NCBI GenBank assembly: GCA_041391225.1
Contig: JAWKOL010000006.1
Coordinates: forward strand, 224,916-288,915
DNA length: 64,000 nucleotides
Direction of reading: 5' to 3'
From: RI-153 sp041391225
GTDB taxonomy: Bacteria; Chloroflexota; Anaerolineae; Caldilineales; Caldilineaceae
This document shows, in pieces, positions 17,602 to 28,485 of this stretch. Made by a program: the position numbers and the translations under genes. The number at the start of each line of letters is the position of its first letter. Position 1 is the first letter of the stretch. A model generated the notes under the pieces. It was not told the DNA's origin. It did no database searches and saw nothing but the letters and a program-made list of their open reading frames with translations.

Positions 17602-18448
17602 CTTGTCTTCGATATGCATCCAACAAATTCTGCATCAACATCACATTCGTCATCGGCCCTGTGCCGCCGGGGACGGGTGTCATCATGCCGGCGACGGCGG
17701 CAACGCCTGATTGGTCGCAGTCACCTTTGAGGCCGTCATCGGTGTAGGTGGTGCCAAAGTCGACGACCACCGCGCCGGGCTTGATCCAGTCGCCCTTTAC
17801 CATTTCGGGGCGACCAACCGCGGCGCACAGGATGTCGGCGCGGCGGGCCACGCCGGGCAGATCCTGGGTGCGGCTATGGGCCAGGGTGACGGTGCAATGG
17901 CGGTGCAACAGCAGCAACGCCATCGGCTTGCCCACGATATCGCTACGCCCGATGACGACAGCTTCCTTGCCCTTGAACTCGACGCCGGCCGCCTCCAACA
18001 TATGGATCGCGCCCGCCGGCGTCGCGGGGACAAAGTAGGGCGGACGCTGTGCCGAAAGCCGCCCCGCGTTCACAGGATGCACGCCGTCGACGTCCTTGCT
18101 CGGATCGAGGCGATCCACCAGGGCGTTGGCGTCGATCCCATCGGGCAGCGGCTCCAGGATCATGATGCCGTGGACCGACGCATCATGGTTCAGATCATCC
18201 AGCGCCGCGGTGACGGTCGCCTGATCGCTGTCGGCGGATAAGATCACGGGGCGAAAGCTGACACCCACGCCGGTGCAGGTGCGTTCGATGGCGCGGGCGT
18301 AACCTGCGGCGGCGTCATCGTCCCCCACACGGAGGACGGCCAACGTCGGCGCCACGCCGTGCTGGGCAGCCAAGGCGGCGGCGCGTTCCTTGATCTCAGC
18401 GCGCAGCGTCTTCGCCATCTCTTTACCGTCGAGGAGTTGGGCGCTCAT
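17591..18448 (-). CDS. folD: FolD-family methylenetetrahydrofolate dehydrogenase, cyclohydrolase residues lost
   Basis: 285 residues with a complete FolD fold: VLRVGDDDAAAGYA, PSKDVDGVHPVNAGRL, the Rossmann motif VVIGRSDIVGKPMALLLL and the C-terminal TPVPGGTGPMTNVML. The catalytic lysine of the YxxxK motif is replaced (YARAI instead of YVxxK). The Gln that tunes it (VQLPL in bifunctional enzymes) is Leu here (ILEPLP). The Asp of KDVDG is kept. Cyclohydrolase activity is therefore probably absent while NAD(P)-dependent dehydrogenation may remain. The ATG overlaps the stop of the preceding fchA-type gene (ATGA), implying translational coupling; that neighbour could supply the missing step. Confidence 0.92.
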   Translation of the reverse strand: MSAQLLDGKEMAKTLRAEIKERAAALAAQHGVAPTLAVLRVGDDDAAAGYARAIERTCTGVGVSFRPVILSADSDQATVTAALDDLNHDASVHGIMILEPLPDGIDANALVDRLDPSKDVDGVHPVNAGRLSAQRPPYFVPATPAGAIHMLEAAGVEFKGKEAVVIGRSDIVGKPMALLLLHRHCTVTLAHSRTQDLPGVARRADILCAAVGRPEMVKGDWIKPGAVVVDFGTTYTDDGLKGDCDQSGVAAVAGMMTPVPGGTGPMTNVMLMQNLLDAYRRQVGD

Positions 18449-19086
18449 ACCGTCACCCCCAGGGTTTCGGTGCAGGCGGTGCGGGCCTCGTTGTAGGCCA
18501 TCTGCGCCGACGCCACCAGCGACTGCGCCTTGGCCGACCATTCGCTGGTGAAGGTTTCGTCTTTGATGTACTTGAGGTTGATGTTCACGTTGACCAACGC
18601 GCTAAGCAGGGCGCCGAAGGCCAGGTGCGCGGCGGTGGCGGCGTCGCTCACCACGTTGGCGTTGCCCTTCTCCGCCACCGGTTTCGCCATCTGCAAGATG
18701 ACCAGGCACCGCTCGGCCACCTGGTAGGGGACCTCGGTGGCCCCGCGCATGGCCTGTTGCAACGCCGCCGTGCGCGCCTGTTTTTCTTCGTCGGTGGAAC
18801 GGGGCATGCCGTAACAGGCCGACACAGCCTCGAACGCTTCGGCGTCTTTGTTGATGAACATGTAAAGTTCGCCACGCAGCGCCTCGGCGTGTTGCAAGTA
18901 GGACTGCATCTCTTCTTCGACCTCGGCATATTTCGGACGGCCCACGGTGAAGTTGATCACCATGCTCAACAGCGCTGCGGCCTGGCTGCCGGTGAGCGCC
19001 GCCGCGCCGCCGCCGCCCGGCGTCGAGTTGCCCGATGCCAGCGCGTCGAGGAAATCTGATATCGTCGATTCAGCAATCGTTGCCAC
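18445..19086 (-). CDS. fchA: Cyclodeaminase/methenyl-THF cyclohydrolase (FchA family)
   Basis: 213 residues of the formiminotransferase-cyclodeaminase C-terminal family, mostly alpha-helical. Signature: FLDALASGNSTPGGGGAAAL near the start and KGNANVVSDAATAAHLAFGA in the second half. The family hydrolyses 5,10-methenyl-THF or deaminates formimino-THF; the companion FolD, without its cyclohydrolase lysine, favours the first reading. I chose the GTG at 19086, with AAAGGG 8 bp upstream; an upstream in-frame extension lacks homology. The stop codon overlaps the folD start. Confidence 0.9.
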   Translation of the reverse strand: MATIAESTISDFLDALASGNSTPGGGGAAALTGSQAAALLSMVINFTVGRPKYAEVEEEMQSYLQHAEALRGELYMFINKDAEAFEAVSACYGMPRSTDEEKQARTAALQQAMRGATEVPYQVAERCLVILQMAKPVAEKGNANVVSDAATAAHLAFGALLSALVNVNINLKYIKDETFTSEWSAKAQSLVASAQMAYNEARTACTETLGVTV

Positions 19087-19216
19087 AGGGGAAGCCCTTT
19101 CTGTTGCCGTGCGATTGAATAGATTTAAGCCATTATACCTGGAAATGTGCATACTTGCATACCTGGCGTTCCCCTTACAATCCGCAGGACATGCCACTTT
19201 TGATATTGTATTTCTG

Positions 19217-19225
19217 TGGTACAAT
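19217..19225 (+). promoter_or_regulatory. Extended -10 promoter of lon
   Basis: TGGTACAAT has the TGn extension in front of TACAAT; the upstream -35 match is poor. The leader to the lon start is about 115 nt and contains the repeat array. Confidence 0.5.
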
Positions 19226-19253
19226 GTGCTCGTCCTATACGCAAATACACGAC

Positions 19254-19349
19254 TTGAGCAATGTCAGCTTGAACAGTACTTGAACAATGCCTGAACAATG
19301 TCAGTTGAATAATGTCAGCCTGAATAATGTTAGGATGAACCATTGATGA
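19254..19349 (+). repeat. Degenerate 11-15 bp tandem array leading into the lon start codon
   Basis: About seven units of the type TTGAACAATGTCAGC. Unit starts are 19254, 19269, 19280, 19292, 19306, 19321 and 19336. The final units contain the ribosome-binding sequence and the ATG of lon. A related array lies downstream of lon at 22112. Confidence 0.75.
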
Positions 19350-21994
19350 GTGGGGATCAAGACAACTTGGACGATCTGCTTTGGTACGATGACGAGGAAA
19401 ATGATGACGAAGGCGGCGGTGAAGTCGTCTTCGAATCAGAAGCGTACGGCAACGACGGCAACGGCGAAGACATCGAAAACGGTGATAAATCGTTGATCGC
19501 AGATGACCTGCCAGTGCTGCCCTTGCGTGGCGTCGTCGTCTACCCGATGATGTGGCTACCATTGACGATTGGTCAGCAGCGCAGCATCAACCTGGTGGAA
19601 GATGCGCTGCCAGAGAGTCGCATCATTGCGCTGGTCACCAGCAAAGATGAGAGCGTGGAGGAGCCATTGCCCGCCGAGATCTACGAGATCGGCACGGCGG
19701 CGCAGGTTCATCGCGTGCTCAAAGCGCCGGACGGCACAATCCGCCTGGCAGTGCAGGGCCTTGAACGCATCCGCATCCGCGAGTACATTCAAGAGAAACC
19801 CTACCTGCGCGCCCGCGTCGAAGTGCTGCCTGAGACCGAAGAAGAAAGCCTCGAAGTGGAGGCATTGACGCGCGCCGTTCAGGATCTCTTCCGCCGCCTG
19901 GTGGAACTCGATGGGCAGATGCCCGACGAACTGGCCGTAATGGCCGCCAATGTGGAAAACGCCCGCCAACTGGCCTATTTGGTGGCAAGCAGTATGCGCC
20001 TGGAACTGGAAGACGCCCAGCGTATGCTCGAAATCAACTCGGTACAGGAGAAGCTGCTCCGCCTGACCCAGTTGCTTAACAAAGAGGTCGACGTACTGGA
20101 ACTGGGACACAAGATTCAGTCTCAAGCCCAGGGCGAAATGGAGCGGATGCAGCGCGATTTCTTCCTGCGCGAGCAGTTGAAGGCAATTCAACGCGAGCTG
20201 GGCGAAGAGGACGAGCAGGCCGCCGACATCCGCGAATTGGAAGAACGCATCGAGGCCGCCGGCCTTTCCGAAGAGGCGCTCAAAGAGGCGCAGCGCGAAC
20301 TCAACCGTATGCGCCGGATGCCCATCCAGGCCGCCGAATACAGCGTGATCAAGACGTACCTCGATCTCATGGTCAGCCTGCCCTGGCAGAAGACCACCGA
20401 GGACAATCTCGACATCAACCACGCCCGCACCGTCCTCAACGAGGACCACTACGGCCTCGACGAGATCAAGGATCGCATCCTCGAATACTTGGCTGTGCGC
20501 AAGCTGCGCTTCGACCGCAAAGACGAACGCTCTGCCGAGAGCGAAGAGGATGTGCGCGACAAGATCCGGCGCGAACGCGAAGGCGTGGTTCTCTGTTTCG
20601 TTGGCCCGCCCGGTGTGGGCAAGACGAGCCTGGGCATCAGCATCGCCCGCGCCACCAACCGCAAGTTTGTGCGTCTGGCGTTGGGTGGCGTGCGCGACGA
20701 GGCCGAGATCCGCGGTTTCCGCCGCACCTACATCGGCGCCATGCCAGGCCGCATCATCCAGAGCCTGCGCCGCATCGAAAGCAAGAACCCCGTCTTCATG
20801 CTCGACGAAGTGGACAAACTGGGCCGCGATTTCCGCGGTGATCCCACCAGCGCGCTGCTAGAGGTCCTCGATCCCGAGCAGAACCGGGAATTCCGCGATC
20901 ACTACCTCGACGTCCCCTTCGATCTGAGTCAGGTGATGTTCATCACCACGGCCAACGTGCTGGACACGATCCCCAGCCCGCTGCGCGACCGCATGGAGAT
21001 CATCCAGCTCAGCAGCTACACCGAAGACGAAAAGGTGAAGATCGCCGAAGGCTACCTGGTGCCGCGACAGATCAAGGAAAATGGCCTGCGCGACGGCGAA
21101 CTCAACTTCACCGAGGACTCTCTGCGCGAGATGGTGCAGGGGTACACGCGCGAGGCCGGCGTGCGCAACATGGAACGCGAGATCGGCAAGGTCTGCCGCA
21201 AGGTGGCTGCCCGCATCGCCGCCGACGAAGTAGCCGACAACATGATCATCGACGCCGCCGATCTGCCCGTCTATCTGAGCAAACGCAAGTTCCACAGCGA
21301 AGAGATCGCCGACCGCTTGCAGATCCCCGGCGTGGCTGTGGGGCTGTCTTGGACGATGACGGGCGGCGATATTCTCTTCTTCGAGGCCACCAAAATGCCG
21401 GGGCGCAAGGGCTTCGTCCTCACCGGTCAGCTTGGCGACGTGATGAAAGAGAGCGCACAGGCCGCGCTGAGCTACGTGCGCAGTCGCGCCCGTGACCTGA
21501 GCATCGATCCCAGCTTCTTCCAGGACGTGGACATCCACCTGCACATCCCCGCCGGCTCGCTGCCCAAAGATGGTCCTAGCGCGGGCGTGACGATGGTGAC
21601 GGCGATTGCCAGCTTGCTCACCGGCCGCCCGGTGAAATCCAACATCGGCATGACGGGCGAGGTGACGCTGCGAGGCAAGGTGCTGCCCATCGGCGGCCTC
21701 AAGGAAAAGGTCCTCGCCGCCGCTCGCGCCGGCCTGGATACTGTGATCCTGCCCAAGCGCAACGAGGCCGATCTCGACGACATCCCCGAAAACGTGCGCA
21801 ATGATCTGCACTTTGTGCTGGTCGACACTGTAGACGAAGTGTTGGCGGCAGCACTGGAACCGTCTTCGGTGAGCAGCAACGGCAGCGGGGCTGCACCGAC
21901 CGACGGCGCCAAGAGCAGCTCACAGATCCGCGGTGACGCATCGAACGACGACGACGAGCAGCCGGAACCGCAGGTTGGCTACGCATCTTCGTAG
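19346..21994 (+). CDS. lon: ATP-dependent protease La
   Basis: 882-residue cytosolic AAA+ serine protease for damaged and regulatory proteins. N-terminal substrate domain from DLPVLPLRGVVVYPMM. The AAA module has Walker A GPPGVGKTSLG, Walker B FMLDEVDK and sensor ITTANVLD. The protease domain has the Ser of PKDGPSAGVT and the Lys of GGLKEKVLAA, forming the Ser-Lys dyad. Additions to the norm are an acidic ~50-residue N-terminal leader and an acidic, low-complexity C-terminal tail. I chose the ATG at 19346, with AGGATG upstream. Confidence 0.97.
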   Translation: MSGDQDNLDDLLWYDDEENDDEGGGEVVFESEAYGNDGNGEDIENGDKSLIADDLPVLPLRGVVVYPMMWLPLTIGQQRSINLVEDALPESRIIALVTSKDESVEEPLPAEIYEIGTAAQVHRVLKAPDGTIRLAVQGLERIRIREYIQEKPYLRARVEVLPETEEESLEVEALTRAVQDLFRRLVELDGQMPDELAVMAANVENARQLAYLVASSMRLELEDAQRMLEINSVQEKLLRLTQLLNKEVDVLELGHKIQSQAQGEMERMQRDFFLREQLKAIQRELGEEDEQAADIRELEERIEAAGLSEEALKEAQRELNRMRRMPIQAAEYSVIKTYLDLMVSLPWQKTTEDNLDINHARTVLNEDHYGLDEIKDRILEYLAVRKLRFDRKDERSAESEEDVRDKIRREREGVVLCFVGPPGVGKTSLGISIARATNRKFVRLALGGVRDEAEIRGFRRTYIGAMPGRIIQSLRRIESKNPVFMLDEVDKLGRDFRGDPTSALLEVLDPEQNREFRDHYLDVPFDLSQVMFITTANVLDTIPSPLRDRMEIIQLSSYTEDEKVKIAEGYLVPRQIKENGLRDGELNFTEDSLREMVQGYTREAGVRNMEREIGKVCRKVAARIAADEVADNMIIDAADLPVYLSKRKFHSEEIADRLQIPGVAVGLSWTMTGGDILFFEATKMPGRKGFVLTGQLGDVMKESAQAALSYVRSRARDLSIDPSFFQDVDIHLHIPAGSLPKDGPSAGVTMVTAIASLLTGRPVKSNIGMTGEVTLRGKVLPIGGLKEKVLAAARAGLDTVILPKRNEADLDDIPENVRNDLHFVLVDTVDEVLAAALEPSSVSSNGSGAAPTDGAKSSSQIRGDASNDDDEQPEPQVGYASS

Positions 21995-22043
21995 CTGTAG
22001 TGTGACCTTGGGCGAAATTCGCATACGCGGTTTCGCATATTTC

Positions 22044-22071
22044 TTGAATTTCGTCCAGGTTAGTGTATAAT
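22044..22071 (+). promoter_or_regulatory. Sigma70-type promoter downstream of lon
   Basis: TTGAAT (22044-22049) and TATAAT (22066-22071) with a 16-bp spacer. The next start codon is about 620 bp away, so it drives a long leader or an unrecognised RNA. Confidence 0.65.
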
Positions 22072-22111
22072 CCGTTAAGGTTGTAGTTAGGGGCAGTGAA
22101 CACTGTTGAAG

Positions 22112-22156
22112 TGAGCATTTTCACGATGAGCATTTTCACGATGAGCATTGTCACTG
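22112..22156 (+). repeat. Three 15-bp tandem repeats with GTGA-N6-TCAC symmetry
   Basis: Two identical units TGAGCATTTTCACGA and a third TGAGCATTGTCACTG. The first reads GTGA-GCATTT-TCAC, the core spacing of CRP/FNR-family operators. CAGTGAACACTG lies just upstream at 22095-22106. Confidence 0.75.
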
Positions 22157-22696
22157 CGCCGCTACTCCATATTGTGCAATTTAGGTGTTTCCATTGAGAA
22201 CCCCGCGTGGGGTTGGCAAACGCCGGCTGGATGCTTTCGTTTTGGGATGAGATCCATGCCGCTTTGCTCTTAGTGTTCATTCTGAAGTTACAGTGCGCAC
22301 CAGAAAGTCCTCTTTGGATTGGCGATTATCGCCGGGCTGCGGTGAATTTCAGGAAAACACTAAATCGTTTGTACTTGCGCTGAATGTCCTACGAACGCAA
22401 TCTTTGAAAGATGTTCAGCAAGCACAGACGGTGGTGAAGCCGATTTTGAGGAGAACAGAGTTTTGTGCTTCTCATGCAACAGGTGCTTTGGTTCTATTTT
22501 CTGCATCAGTGCAGATTTGTTGGGTGTTGGGTCCGTCTCGGTGTTTGAGAGAGCGCGCATTTATCTGTGCGATCACATCGTGACCTGGGATGGCGACGCC
22601 GCAATGGCCAGAGCTTGTGTCGTTGTTTCACCGGTGAAGCCGGCCGGAACTCCCTAAAGCGAAACCAGCTATTGATGAAAGGATTGTGATGGTTTC
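22157..22696 (+). other. Unassigned ~540-bp leader / possible ncRNA region
   Basis: No convincing coding frame on either strand; short open frames here lack ribosome-binding sites and family signals. It is more AT-rich than flanking genes and lies between the promoter at 22044 and the PHP-domain gene. I looked for RNase P, tmRNA and SRP RNA hallmarks and saw none. Confidence 0.4.
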
Positions 22697-24510
22697 GTGA
22701 GCAGGAGAAAAAAACCTAGCAGCAATGGTCGCCAGACTGAGAACACTGGGCAGTCCACGAAGTTGAGTTGGTACAAGGCGGATCTACATTTGCATACGCC
22801 TGCCTCCAACGACTACGAACAGCCTGGGGTTACCTATCTGGAGTGGTTGCGCAAAGCAGCCGAGAAGGAATTAGACATCATCGCCATCACCGATCACAAC
22901 ACTGTGGCCGGTGTGGCAAAGATTCGGCAAGAGATCCAATGGCTCAGCCGTTTGGAAGAAGAAGGACGCCTGCACGACGAGGAGAAGGCACACCTCGAAG
23001 AATGGCGACGGCTTGCCAACAAGGTATTGGTCTTGCCGGGGTTTGAGTTTACCGCCACATTTGGTTTCCACATTTTGGGCATCTTCCCGCCGGAGACGAG
23101 TATTCGGCAGTTGGAACACGTGTTGTTGTCGCTGAATGTCCCTGCCGAGAAACTCGACGTCGGCACCACGGAGACAGGCGCCAGCACCGATGTGCTCACC
23201 GCCTACGACGTCATCCGCAAAGCCGGTGGATTGCCCATCGCCGCCCACGCCAACAGTACCCACGGCGTGGCCATGCGCAACTTCCCCTTTGGTGGACAGA
23301 CCAAGATCGCCTACACCCAGAACGAAAATCTGCTGGCGTTGGAAGTGACCGATCTGGAGAACCGCAGCCGGCGGGCTACGGCGGCTTCTTTAACGGATCG
23401 AAGCCCGAATACCCGCGGCGCATGCACTGCCTGCAAGGCAGCGGCGCGCACCGCATCGTCGCTGATCCCAAGAACCCCAAGCGTCTGGGCATCGGTGACC
23501 GTGTCTCCGAACTGCTGCTGCCCGAAGCGTCGTTCGAGGCGATCCGCGATCTGTTGACGAGCAAATCGTTCGACCGTATCCGCTCCTACCGCCCCAAAGA
23601 CAAACCTGTCGACTACCTGGCGGTGGCGCGCACCGAAGGCGCCAACATGGTGCAGAGCTTCCACGAATCGGCCAACAAGGTGGGCGGTCGTCAGGCTGCG
23701 ATCCTAGCCGATATCTGCGCCTTTGCCAACACCGATGGCGGCGTCGTCTACGTGGGCGCCAGCTTGCGCAAAGGTTCGATCAAGGGGCTTCCCAACCCCG
23801 GTCAGGTGCAGAAAGAGTTGCAGCAAGCCCTGGCCGAGCGCCTGGCGCCGCCTGTGGATCTCAAATTCGAGACGGTGCAGAGCGAAGGCGCCAAGGTGCT
23901 GCGTATCAGCGTGGGCGAGGGCGAAGACAAACCCTATTGCCTCGACGGCTCCAAATTCTACGTGCGCAACGACGCCGAGACCGATCTGGCCGTCCGCGAC
24001 GAGATCGTAGCCTTGGTGTTGGAAGCAGTGAACATCGAGACAAGTCCACCCAGCAAGGCCGCCGCATCCGCTACAGGTGGGCGGCGCCCACGAGGTGGGC
24101 AGTCGCAGCCGCAGGCCAAGGACGCACCGCCCGCGGCGGAATCGGGTGATCCCTTTTACCTGCCGCAGATGGGTGTGGAACTGGTTTCGTCGGAGACACG
24201 CAGCGGCGTAAATCACTACGTGGTGCGCGATATGCGCAATGGGCGCACCGTGAGCAACGTCACCCGCCGTGGGGCGCGCAAGCTGTGGAACTACGCCATC
24301 TCCCAGGCCGAGGATCAGCCTGTAGACGCAAACAAGGTGCCGTGGAAAGGCAACGTGGCGCTGCTTCGTTCCGATAAGCGCGCAGGCAAAGTCCGCTACG
24401 ACCTGGCGCTGCGCGAGAACGGCAGCGTACGTGTCTTCTACGGCGTCACCGAAGACGGCATGGAAGGCCAGTGGGCGCAATTCGTCGAAGAAGAAGAAGA
24501 CGCCGGCTGA
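22697..24510 (+). CDS. PHP phosphoesterase fused to AlbA_2/Schlafen-type domain (single frameshift)
   Basis: N-terminal PHP metal-dependent phosphoesterase: ADLHLHTPASNDYEQPG, DIIAITDHNTVAG, PGFEFTATFGFHI and AAHANSTHGVA give the clustered His/Asp ligands. A shift near 23370 joins it to GYGGFFNGSKPEYPRRMHCL and then to an AlbA_2 domain (CAFANTDGGVVYVGA), the putative nucleic-acid-binding module of Schlafen-like proteins. A Pro/Gln-rich linker and a C-terminal ~110-residue segment follow. Total about 604 residues. Start GTG at 22697. The pairing suggests phosphoesterase action on nucleic acid or nucleotides (inference); not assignable to a known pathway. Confidence 0.8.
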
Positions 24511-24528
24511 GCCGAAAACGCACACACA

Positions 24529-24560
24529 ACAGGGGACGGCGCACGCCGTCCCCTGTTTTC
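24529..24560 (+). terminator. Rho-independent terminator after the PHP/AlbA gene
   Basis: ACAGGGGACGGC pairs with GCCGTCCCCTGT around the loop GCAC, followed by TTTTC. Confidence 0.88.
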
Positions 24561-24708
24561 TTCATCGAATGTATCGCCTGGTCAATGCCATTCAGTTTAG
24601 CCATCGTCGATGAACGACCGACGACACCAGAATCGACCGCAGCGTCAACCCGCAACCTGCAAACCGTATACTCGCAACAACCAAGCCAAGAAACCACAAG
24701 GAATCGTC

Positions 24709-26551
<1,843 letters not shown>

Positions 26552-26561
<10 letters not shown>

Positions 26562-27505
26562 ATCACCACGATCAGGGCGGCAACCCAAAGCAGGATCGAG
26601 ACGAGGAATGGTTTGTCTTGCAGCAGGAGATCTTCTGGGGTGCCGCCCAACTTGCGCACGTGGATCAGGTAAAAGTAGCGCATGATACCGTAGAAGACGA
26701 ACGGCACGGTGAAGAGCATCTTGCCACCTCCGGCCAGCGCCGTCTCCGCTTCGAAGCTATAAAGCGTGTACGAAACCAGCGCGCTGGTGGTGACAAAGCC
26801 GATGATCTGATCGAGGAAGGGCATGTTGTAATGTTCCAGGCTGGCACGGTGACTGCCGGCGTCTTCTTCGAGCAGGGCGATCTCGTGGCGACGCTTGCCG
26901 AAACCCATGAACAGCGCCAACAGTGTCACACAGACGTAGAGCCAGGGGCTGAAATTCTGCACATCGACCACGAGGACGCCGGCCACCACGCGCAGCACGA
27001 AGCCCGCTGCGATGGTCATCACGTCGATGATCACGATGTTCTTGAGGTAGAAACTGTAGGCCAGGTTTTGCACCAGGTAGACGCCGACGACGGCAGCAGC
27101 CCACAGATCGATCAGCCCGAGCCACAGCACGCTGACCACCGAGAAGAGGACCGCGGCGCCGGCAGCCAATGACAGGCTAAGCTGGCCGCTGGGCAGTGGA
27201 CGCATCCGTTTGCGCGGGTGTTGGCGATCTTTTTCGATGTCGACCAGATCGTTGAGCAGGTAGACAGCGCTGGACGCCAGGCAGAAGCACAGGAACGCCA
27301 CCACAGCGCGTTCCATCGAGATGAACTCGAACAGCTTGCCGTCGAAAACCAGCGGCGCCAAGACAAAGGTGTTCTTCGTCCACTGCTTGATGCGCATGGT
27401 TTTGATCAGGCCACGAATGCTGCCGGCCGCCGATCTGGACACATTGTCCTGTGTCTTTGCTGTTCTCTGTGTCGTGGCCGACTCTACGCCTGTTACCTTC
27501 TTCAT
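26552..27505 (-). CDS. UbiA-family prenyltransferase (decaprenyl-phosphate phosphoribosyltransferase-like)
   Basis: 317-residue integral membrane enzyme with about eight hydrophobic helices. First Asp-rich motif NDLVDIEKDRQHPRKRM, second region YSFYLKNIVIIDVMTIAAGF. The RPLPSG after the first motif and the IKQWTKNTFVLAP N-terminal segment fit the subgroup that transfers phosphoribosyl to polyprenyl phosphate for cell-wall arabinose, rather than quinone synthesis. The assignment within UbiA is by resemblance. I chose the ATG at 27505; no strong ribosome-binding site is visible. A family B repeat half-site lies directly upstream. Confidence 0.82.
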
Positions 27506-27509
27506 CGGT

Positions 27510-27543
27510 TTGATCCGTGTTCTCTTTGATCTGTGTCCACAAG
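27510..27543. repeat. Family B repeat half-site
   Basis: TGATCCGTGTTCTCTTTGAT then CTGTGTCCACA, matching the right arm of the hairpin at 50886-50953 with a few changes. Confidence 0.6.
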
Positions 27544-27667
27544 TGATTCCACTGCGAAAAGTCCGACTTCTGCGCCGTTCTGCGGCCTGAGCGCGGGCGC
27601 AAGGATCATACTGTAGCCCTGGAATATCCGTCAATAACAGGCATCAATAGAAGATGGGCAAGCTGTA

Positions 27668-28474
27668 ATGGCGAAACAAACCAAAGAACGGCTGGATCGT
27701 TTGCTCGTCTCCCGCGGATTGGTGGAGAGCCGCGAACAAGGACGTCGCCTGATCATGGCCGGCGACGTACTGGTGGGCGAGCAGGTGATCGACAAACCCG
27801 GCCAGCCGGTCCTCGTGGACGCCGAAATCCGCGTGCGCGCCCAGCCCAAATACGTTAGTCGCGGTGGGCTTAAGTTGGAGGCCGCGCTCGATGCCTTCGC
27901 GCTCGACGTTGCAGGCATGACCGCGGTCGATGTGGGCGCCAGCACCGGCGGCTTCACCGATTGCCTGTTGCAGCGGGGGGCGGCGCAGGTCTTCGCTGTG
28001 GATGTGGGATACGGTCAACTGGCTTGGAAGTTGCGCCAGGACGCACGCGTGGTGGTATTGGAGCGCACCAATATCCGTCATCTGGCGGCGTTGCCCGGGG
28101 GCGTTTTGGTGGATCTGGCGGTGATCGATGCCAGCTTCATCGGGCTGTCTTTGGTGCTGCCGCCGACGCTGCGCCTGCTCAAAGAGACAGGCCAGGTGGT
28201 GGCGCTGATCAAGCCGCAGTTTGAGGCCGGTCCTGCACACGTGGGCAAGGGCGGTGTGGTGCGTGATCGCGACGTGCATCGCCGTGTCATCGAAGAAGTG
28301 GCCGATCTGGCCCGCACACAAGGAGTGGCCGTGGCGGGGATCGTCGTGTCACCGGCGCCGGGGCCAGCGGGCAACATCGAGTTCCTGATCTGGTTGACAC
28401 GGACGCAGGCGCACATCGATCTGGCGCAGACGATTGCAGACGCGCTACGTCAGGCGGATCAACTGGCTGGATGA
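27668..28474 (+). CDS. tlyA: TlyA-family rRNA methyltransferase / hemolysin
   Basis: 268 residues. An N-terminal S4 RNA-binding domain (RLDRLLVSRGLVESREQGRR) is followed by KYVSRGGLKLEAAL and a Rossmann methyltransferase with the SAM motif DVGASTGGFTDCLL. The family 2'-O-methylates 16S/23S rRNA; hemolysin annotations in this family are historical. The motif IDASFIGLSLVLPP and KPQFEAGPAHVGKGGVV are typical. Start ATG at 27668. It ends 11 bp before the convergent protease gene. Confidence 0.92.
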   Translation: MAKQTKERLDRLLVSRGLVESREQGRRLIMAGDVLVGEQVIDKPGQPVLVDAEIRVRAQPKYVSRGGLKLEAALDAFALDVAGMTAVDVGASTGGFTDCLLQRGAAQVFAVDVGYGQLAWKLRQDARVVVLERTNIRHLAALPGGVLVDLAVIDASFIGLSLVLPPTLRLLKETGQVVALIKPQFEAGPAHVGKGGVVRDRDVHRRVIEEVADLARTQGVAVAGIVVSPAPGPAGNIEFLIWLTRTQAHIDLAQTIADALRQADQLAG

Positions 28475-28485
28475 CGCGTGCGCTG

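Noticed and set aside
22112..22156. CRISPR-like array
   Set aside because: Units are contiguous 15-bp tandem repeats without spacers and no cas genes are present.
22293..22583. 96-codon open frame in the leader after lon
   Set aside because: No ribosome-binding site, no family signal, and Cys/Ser-rich random-looking composition.
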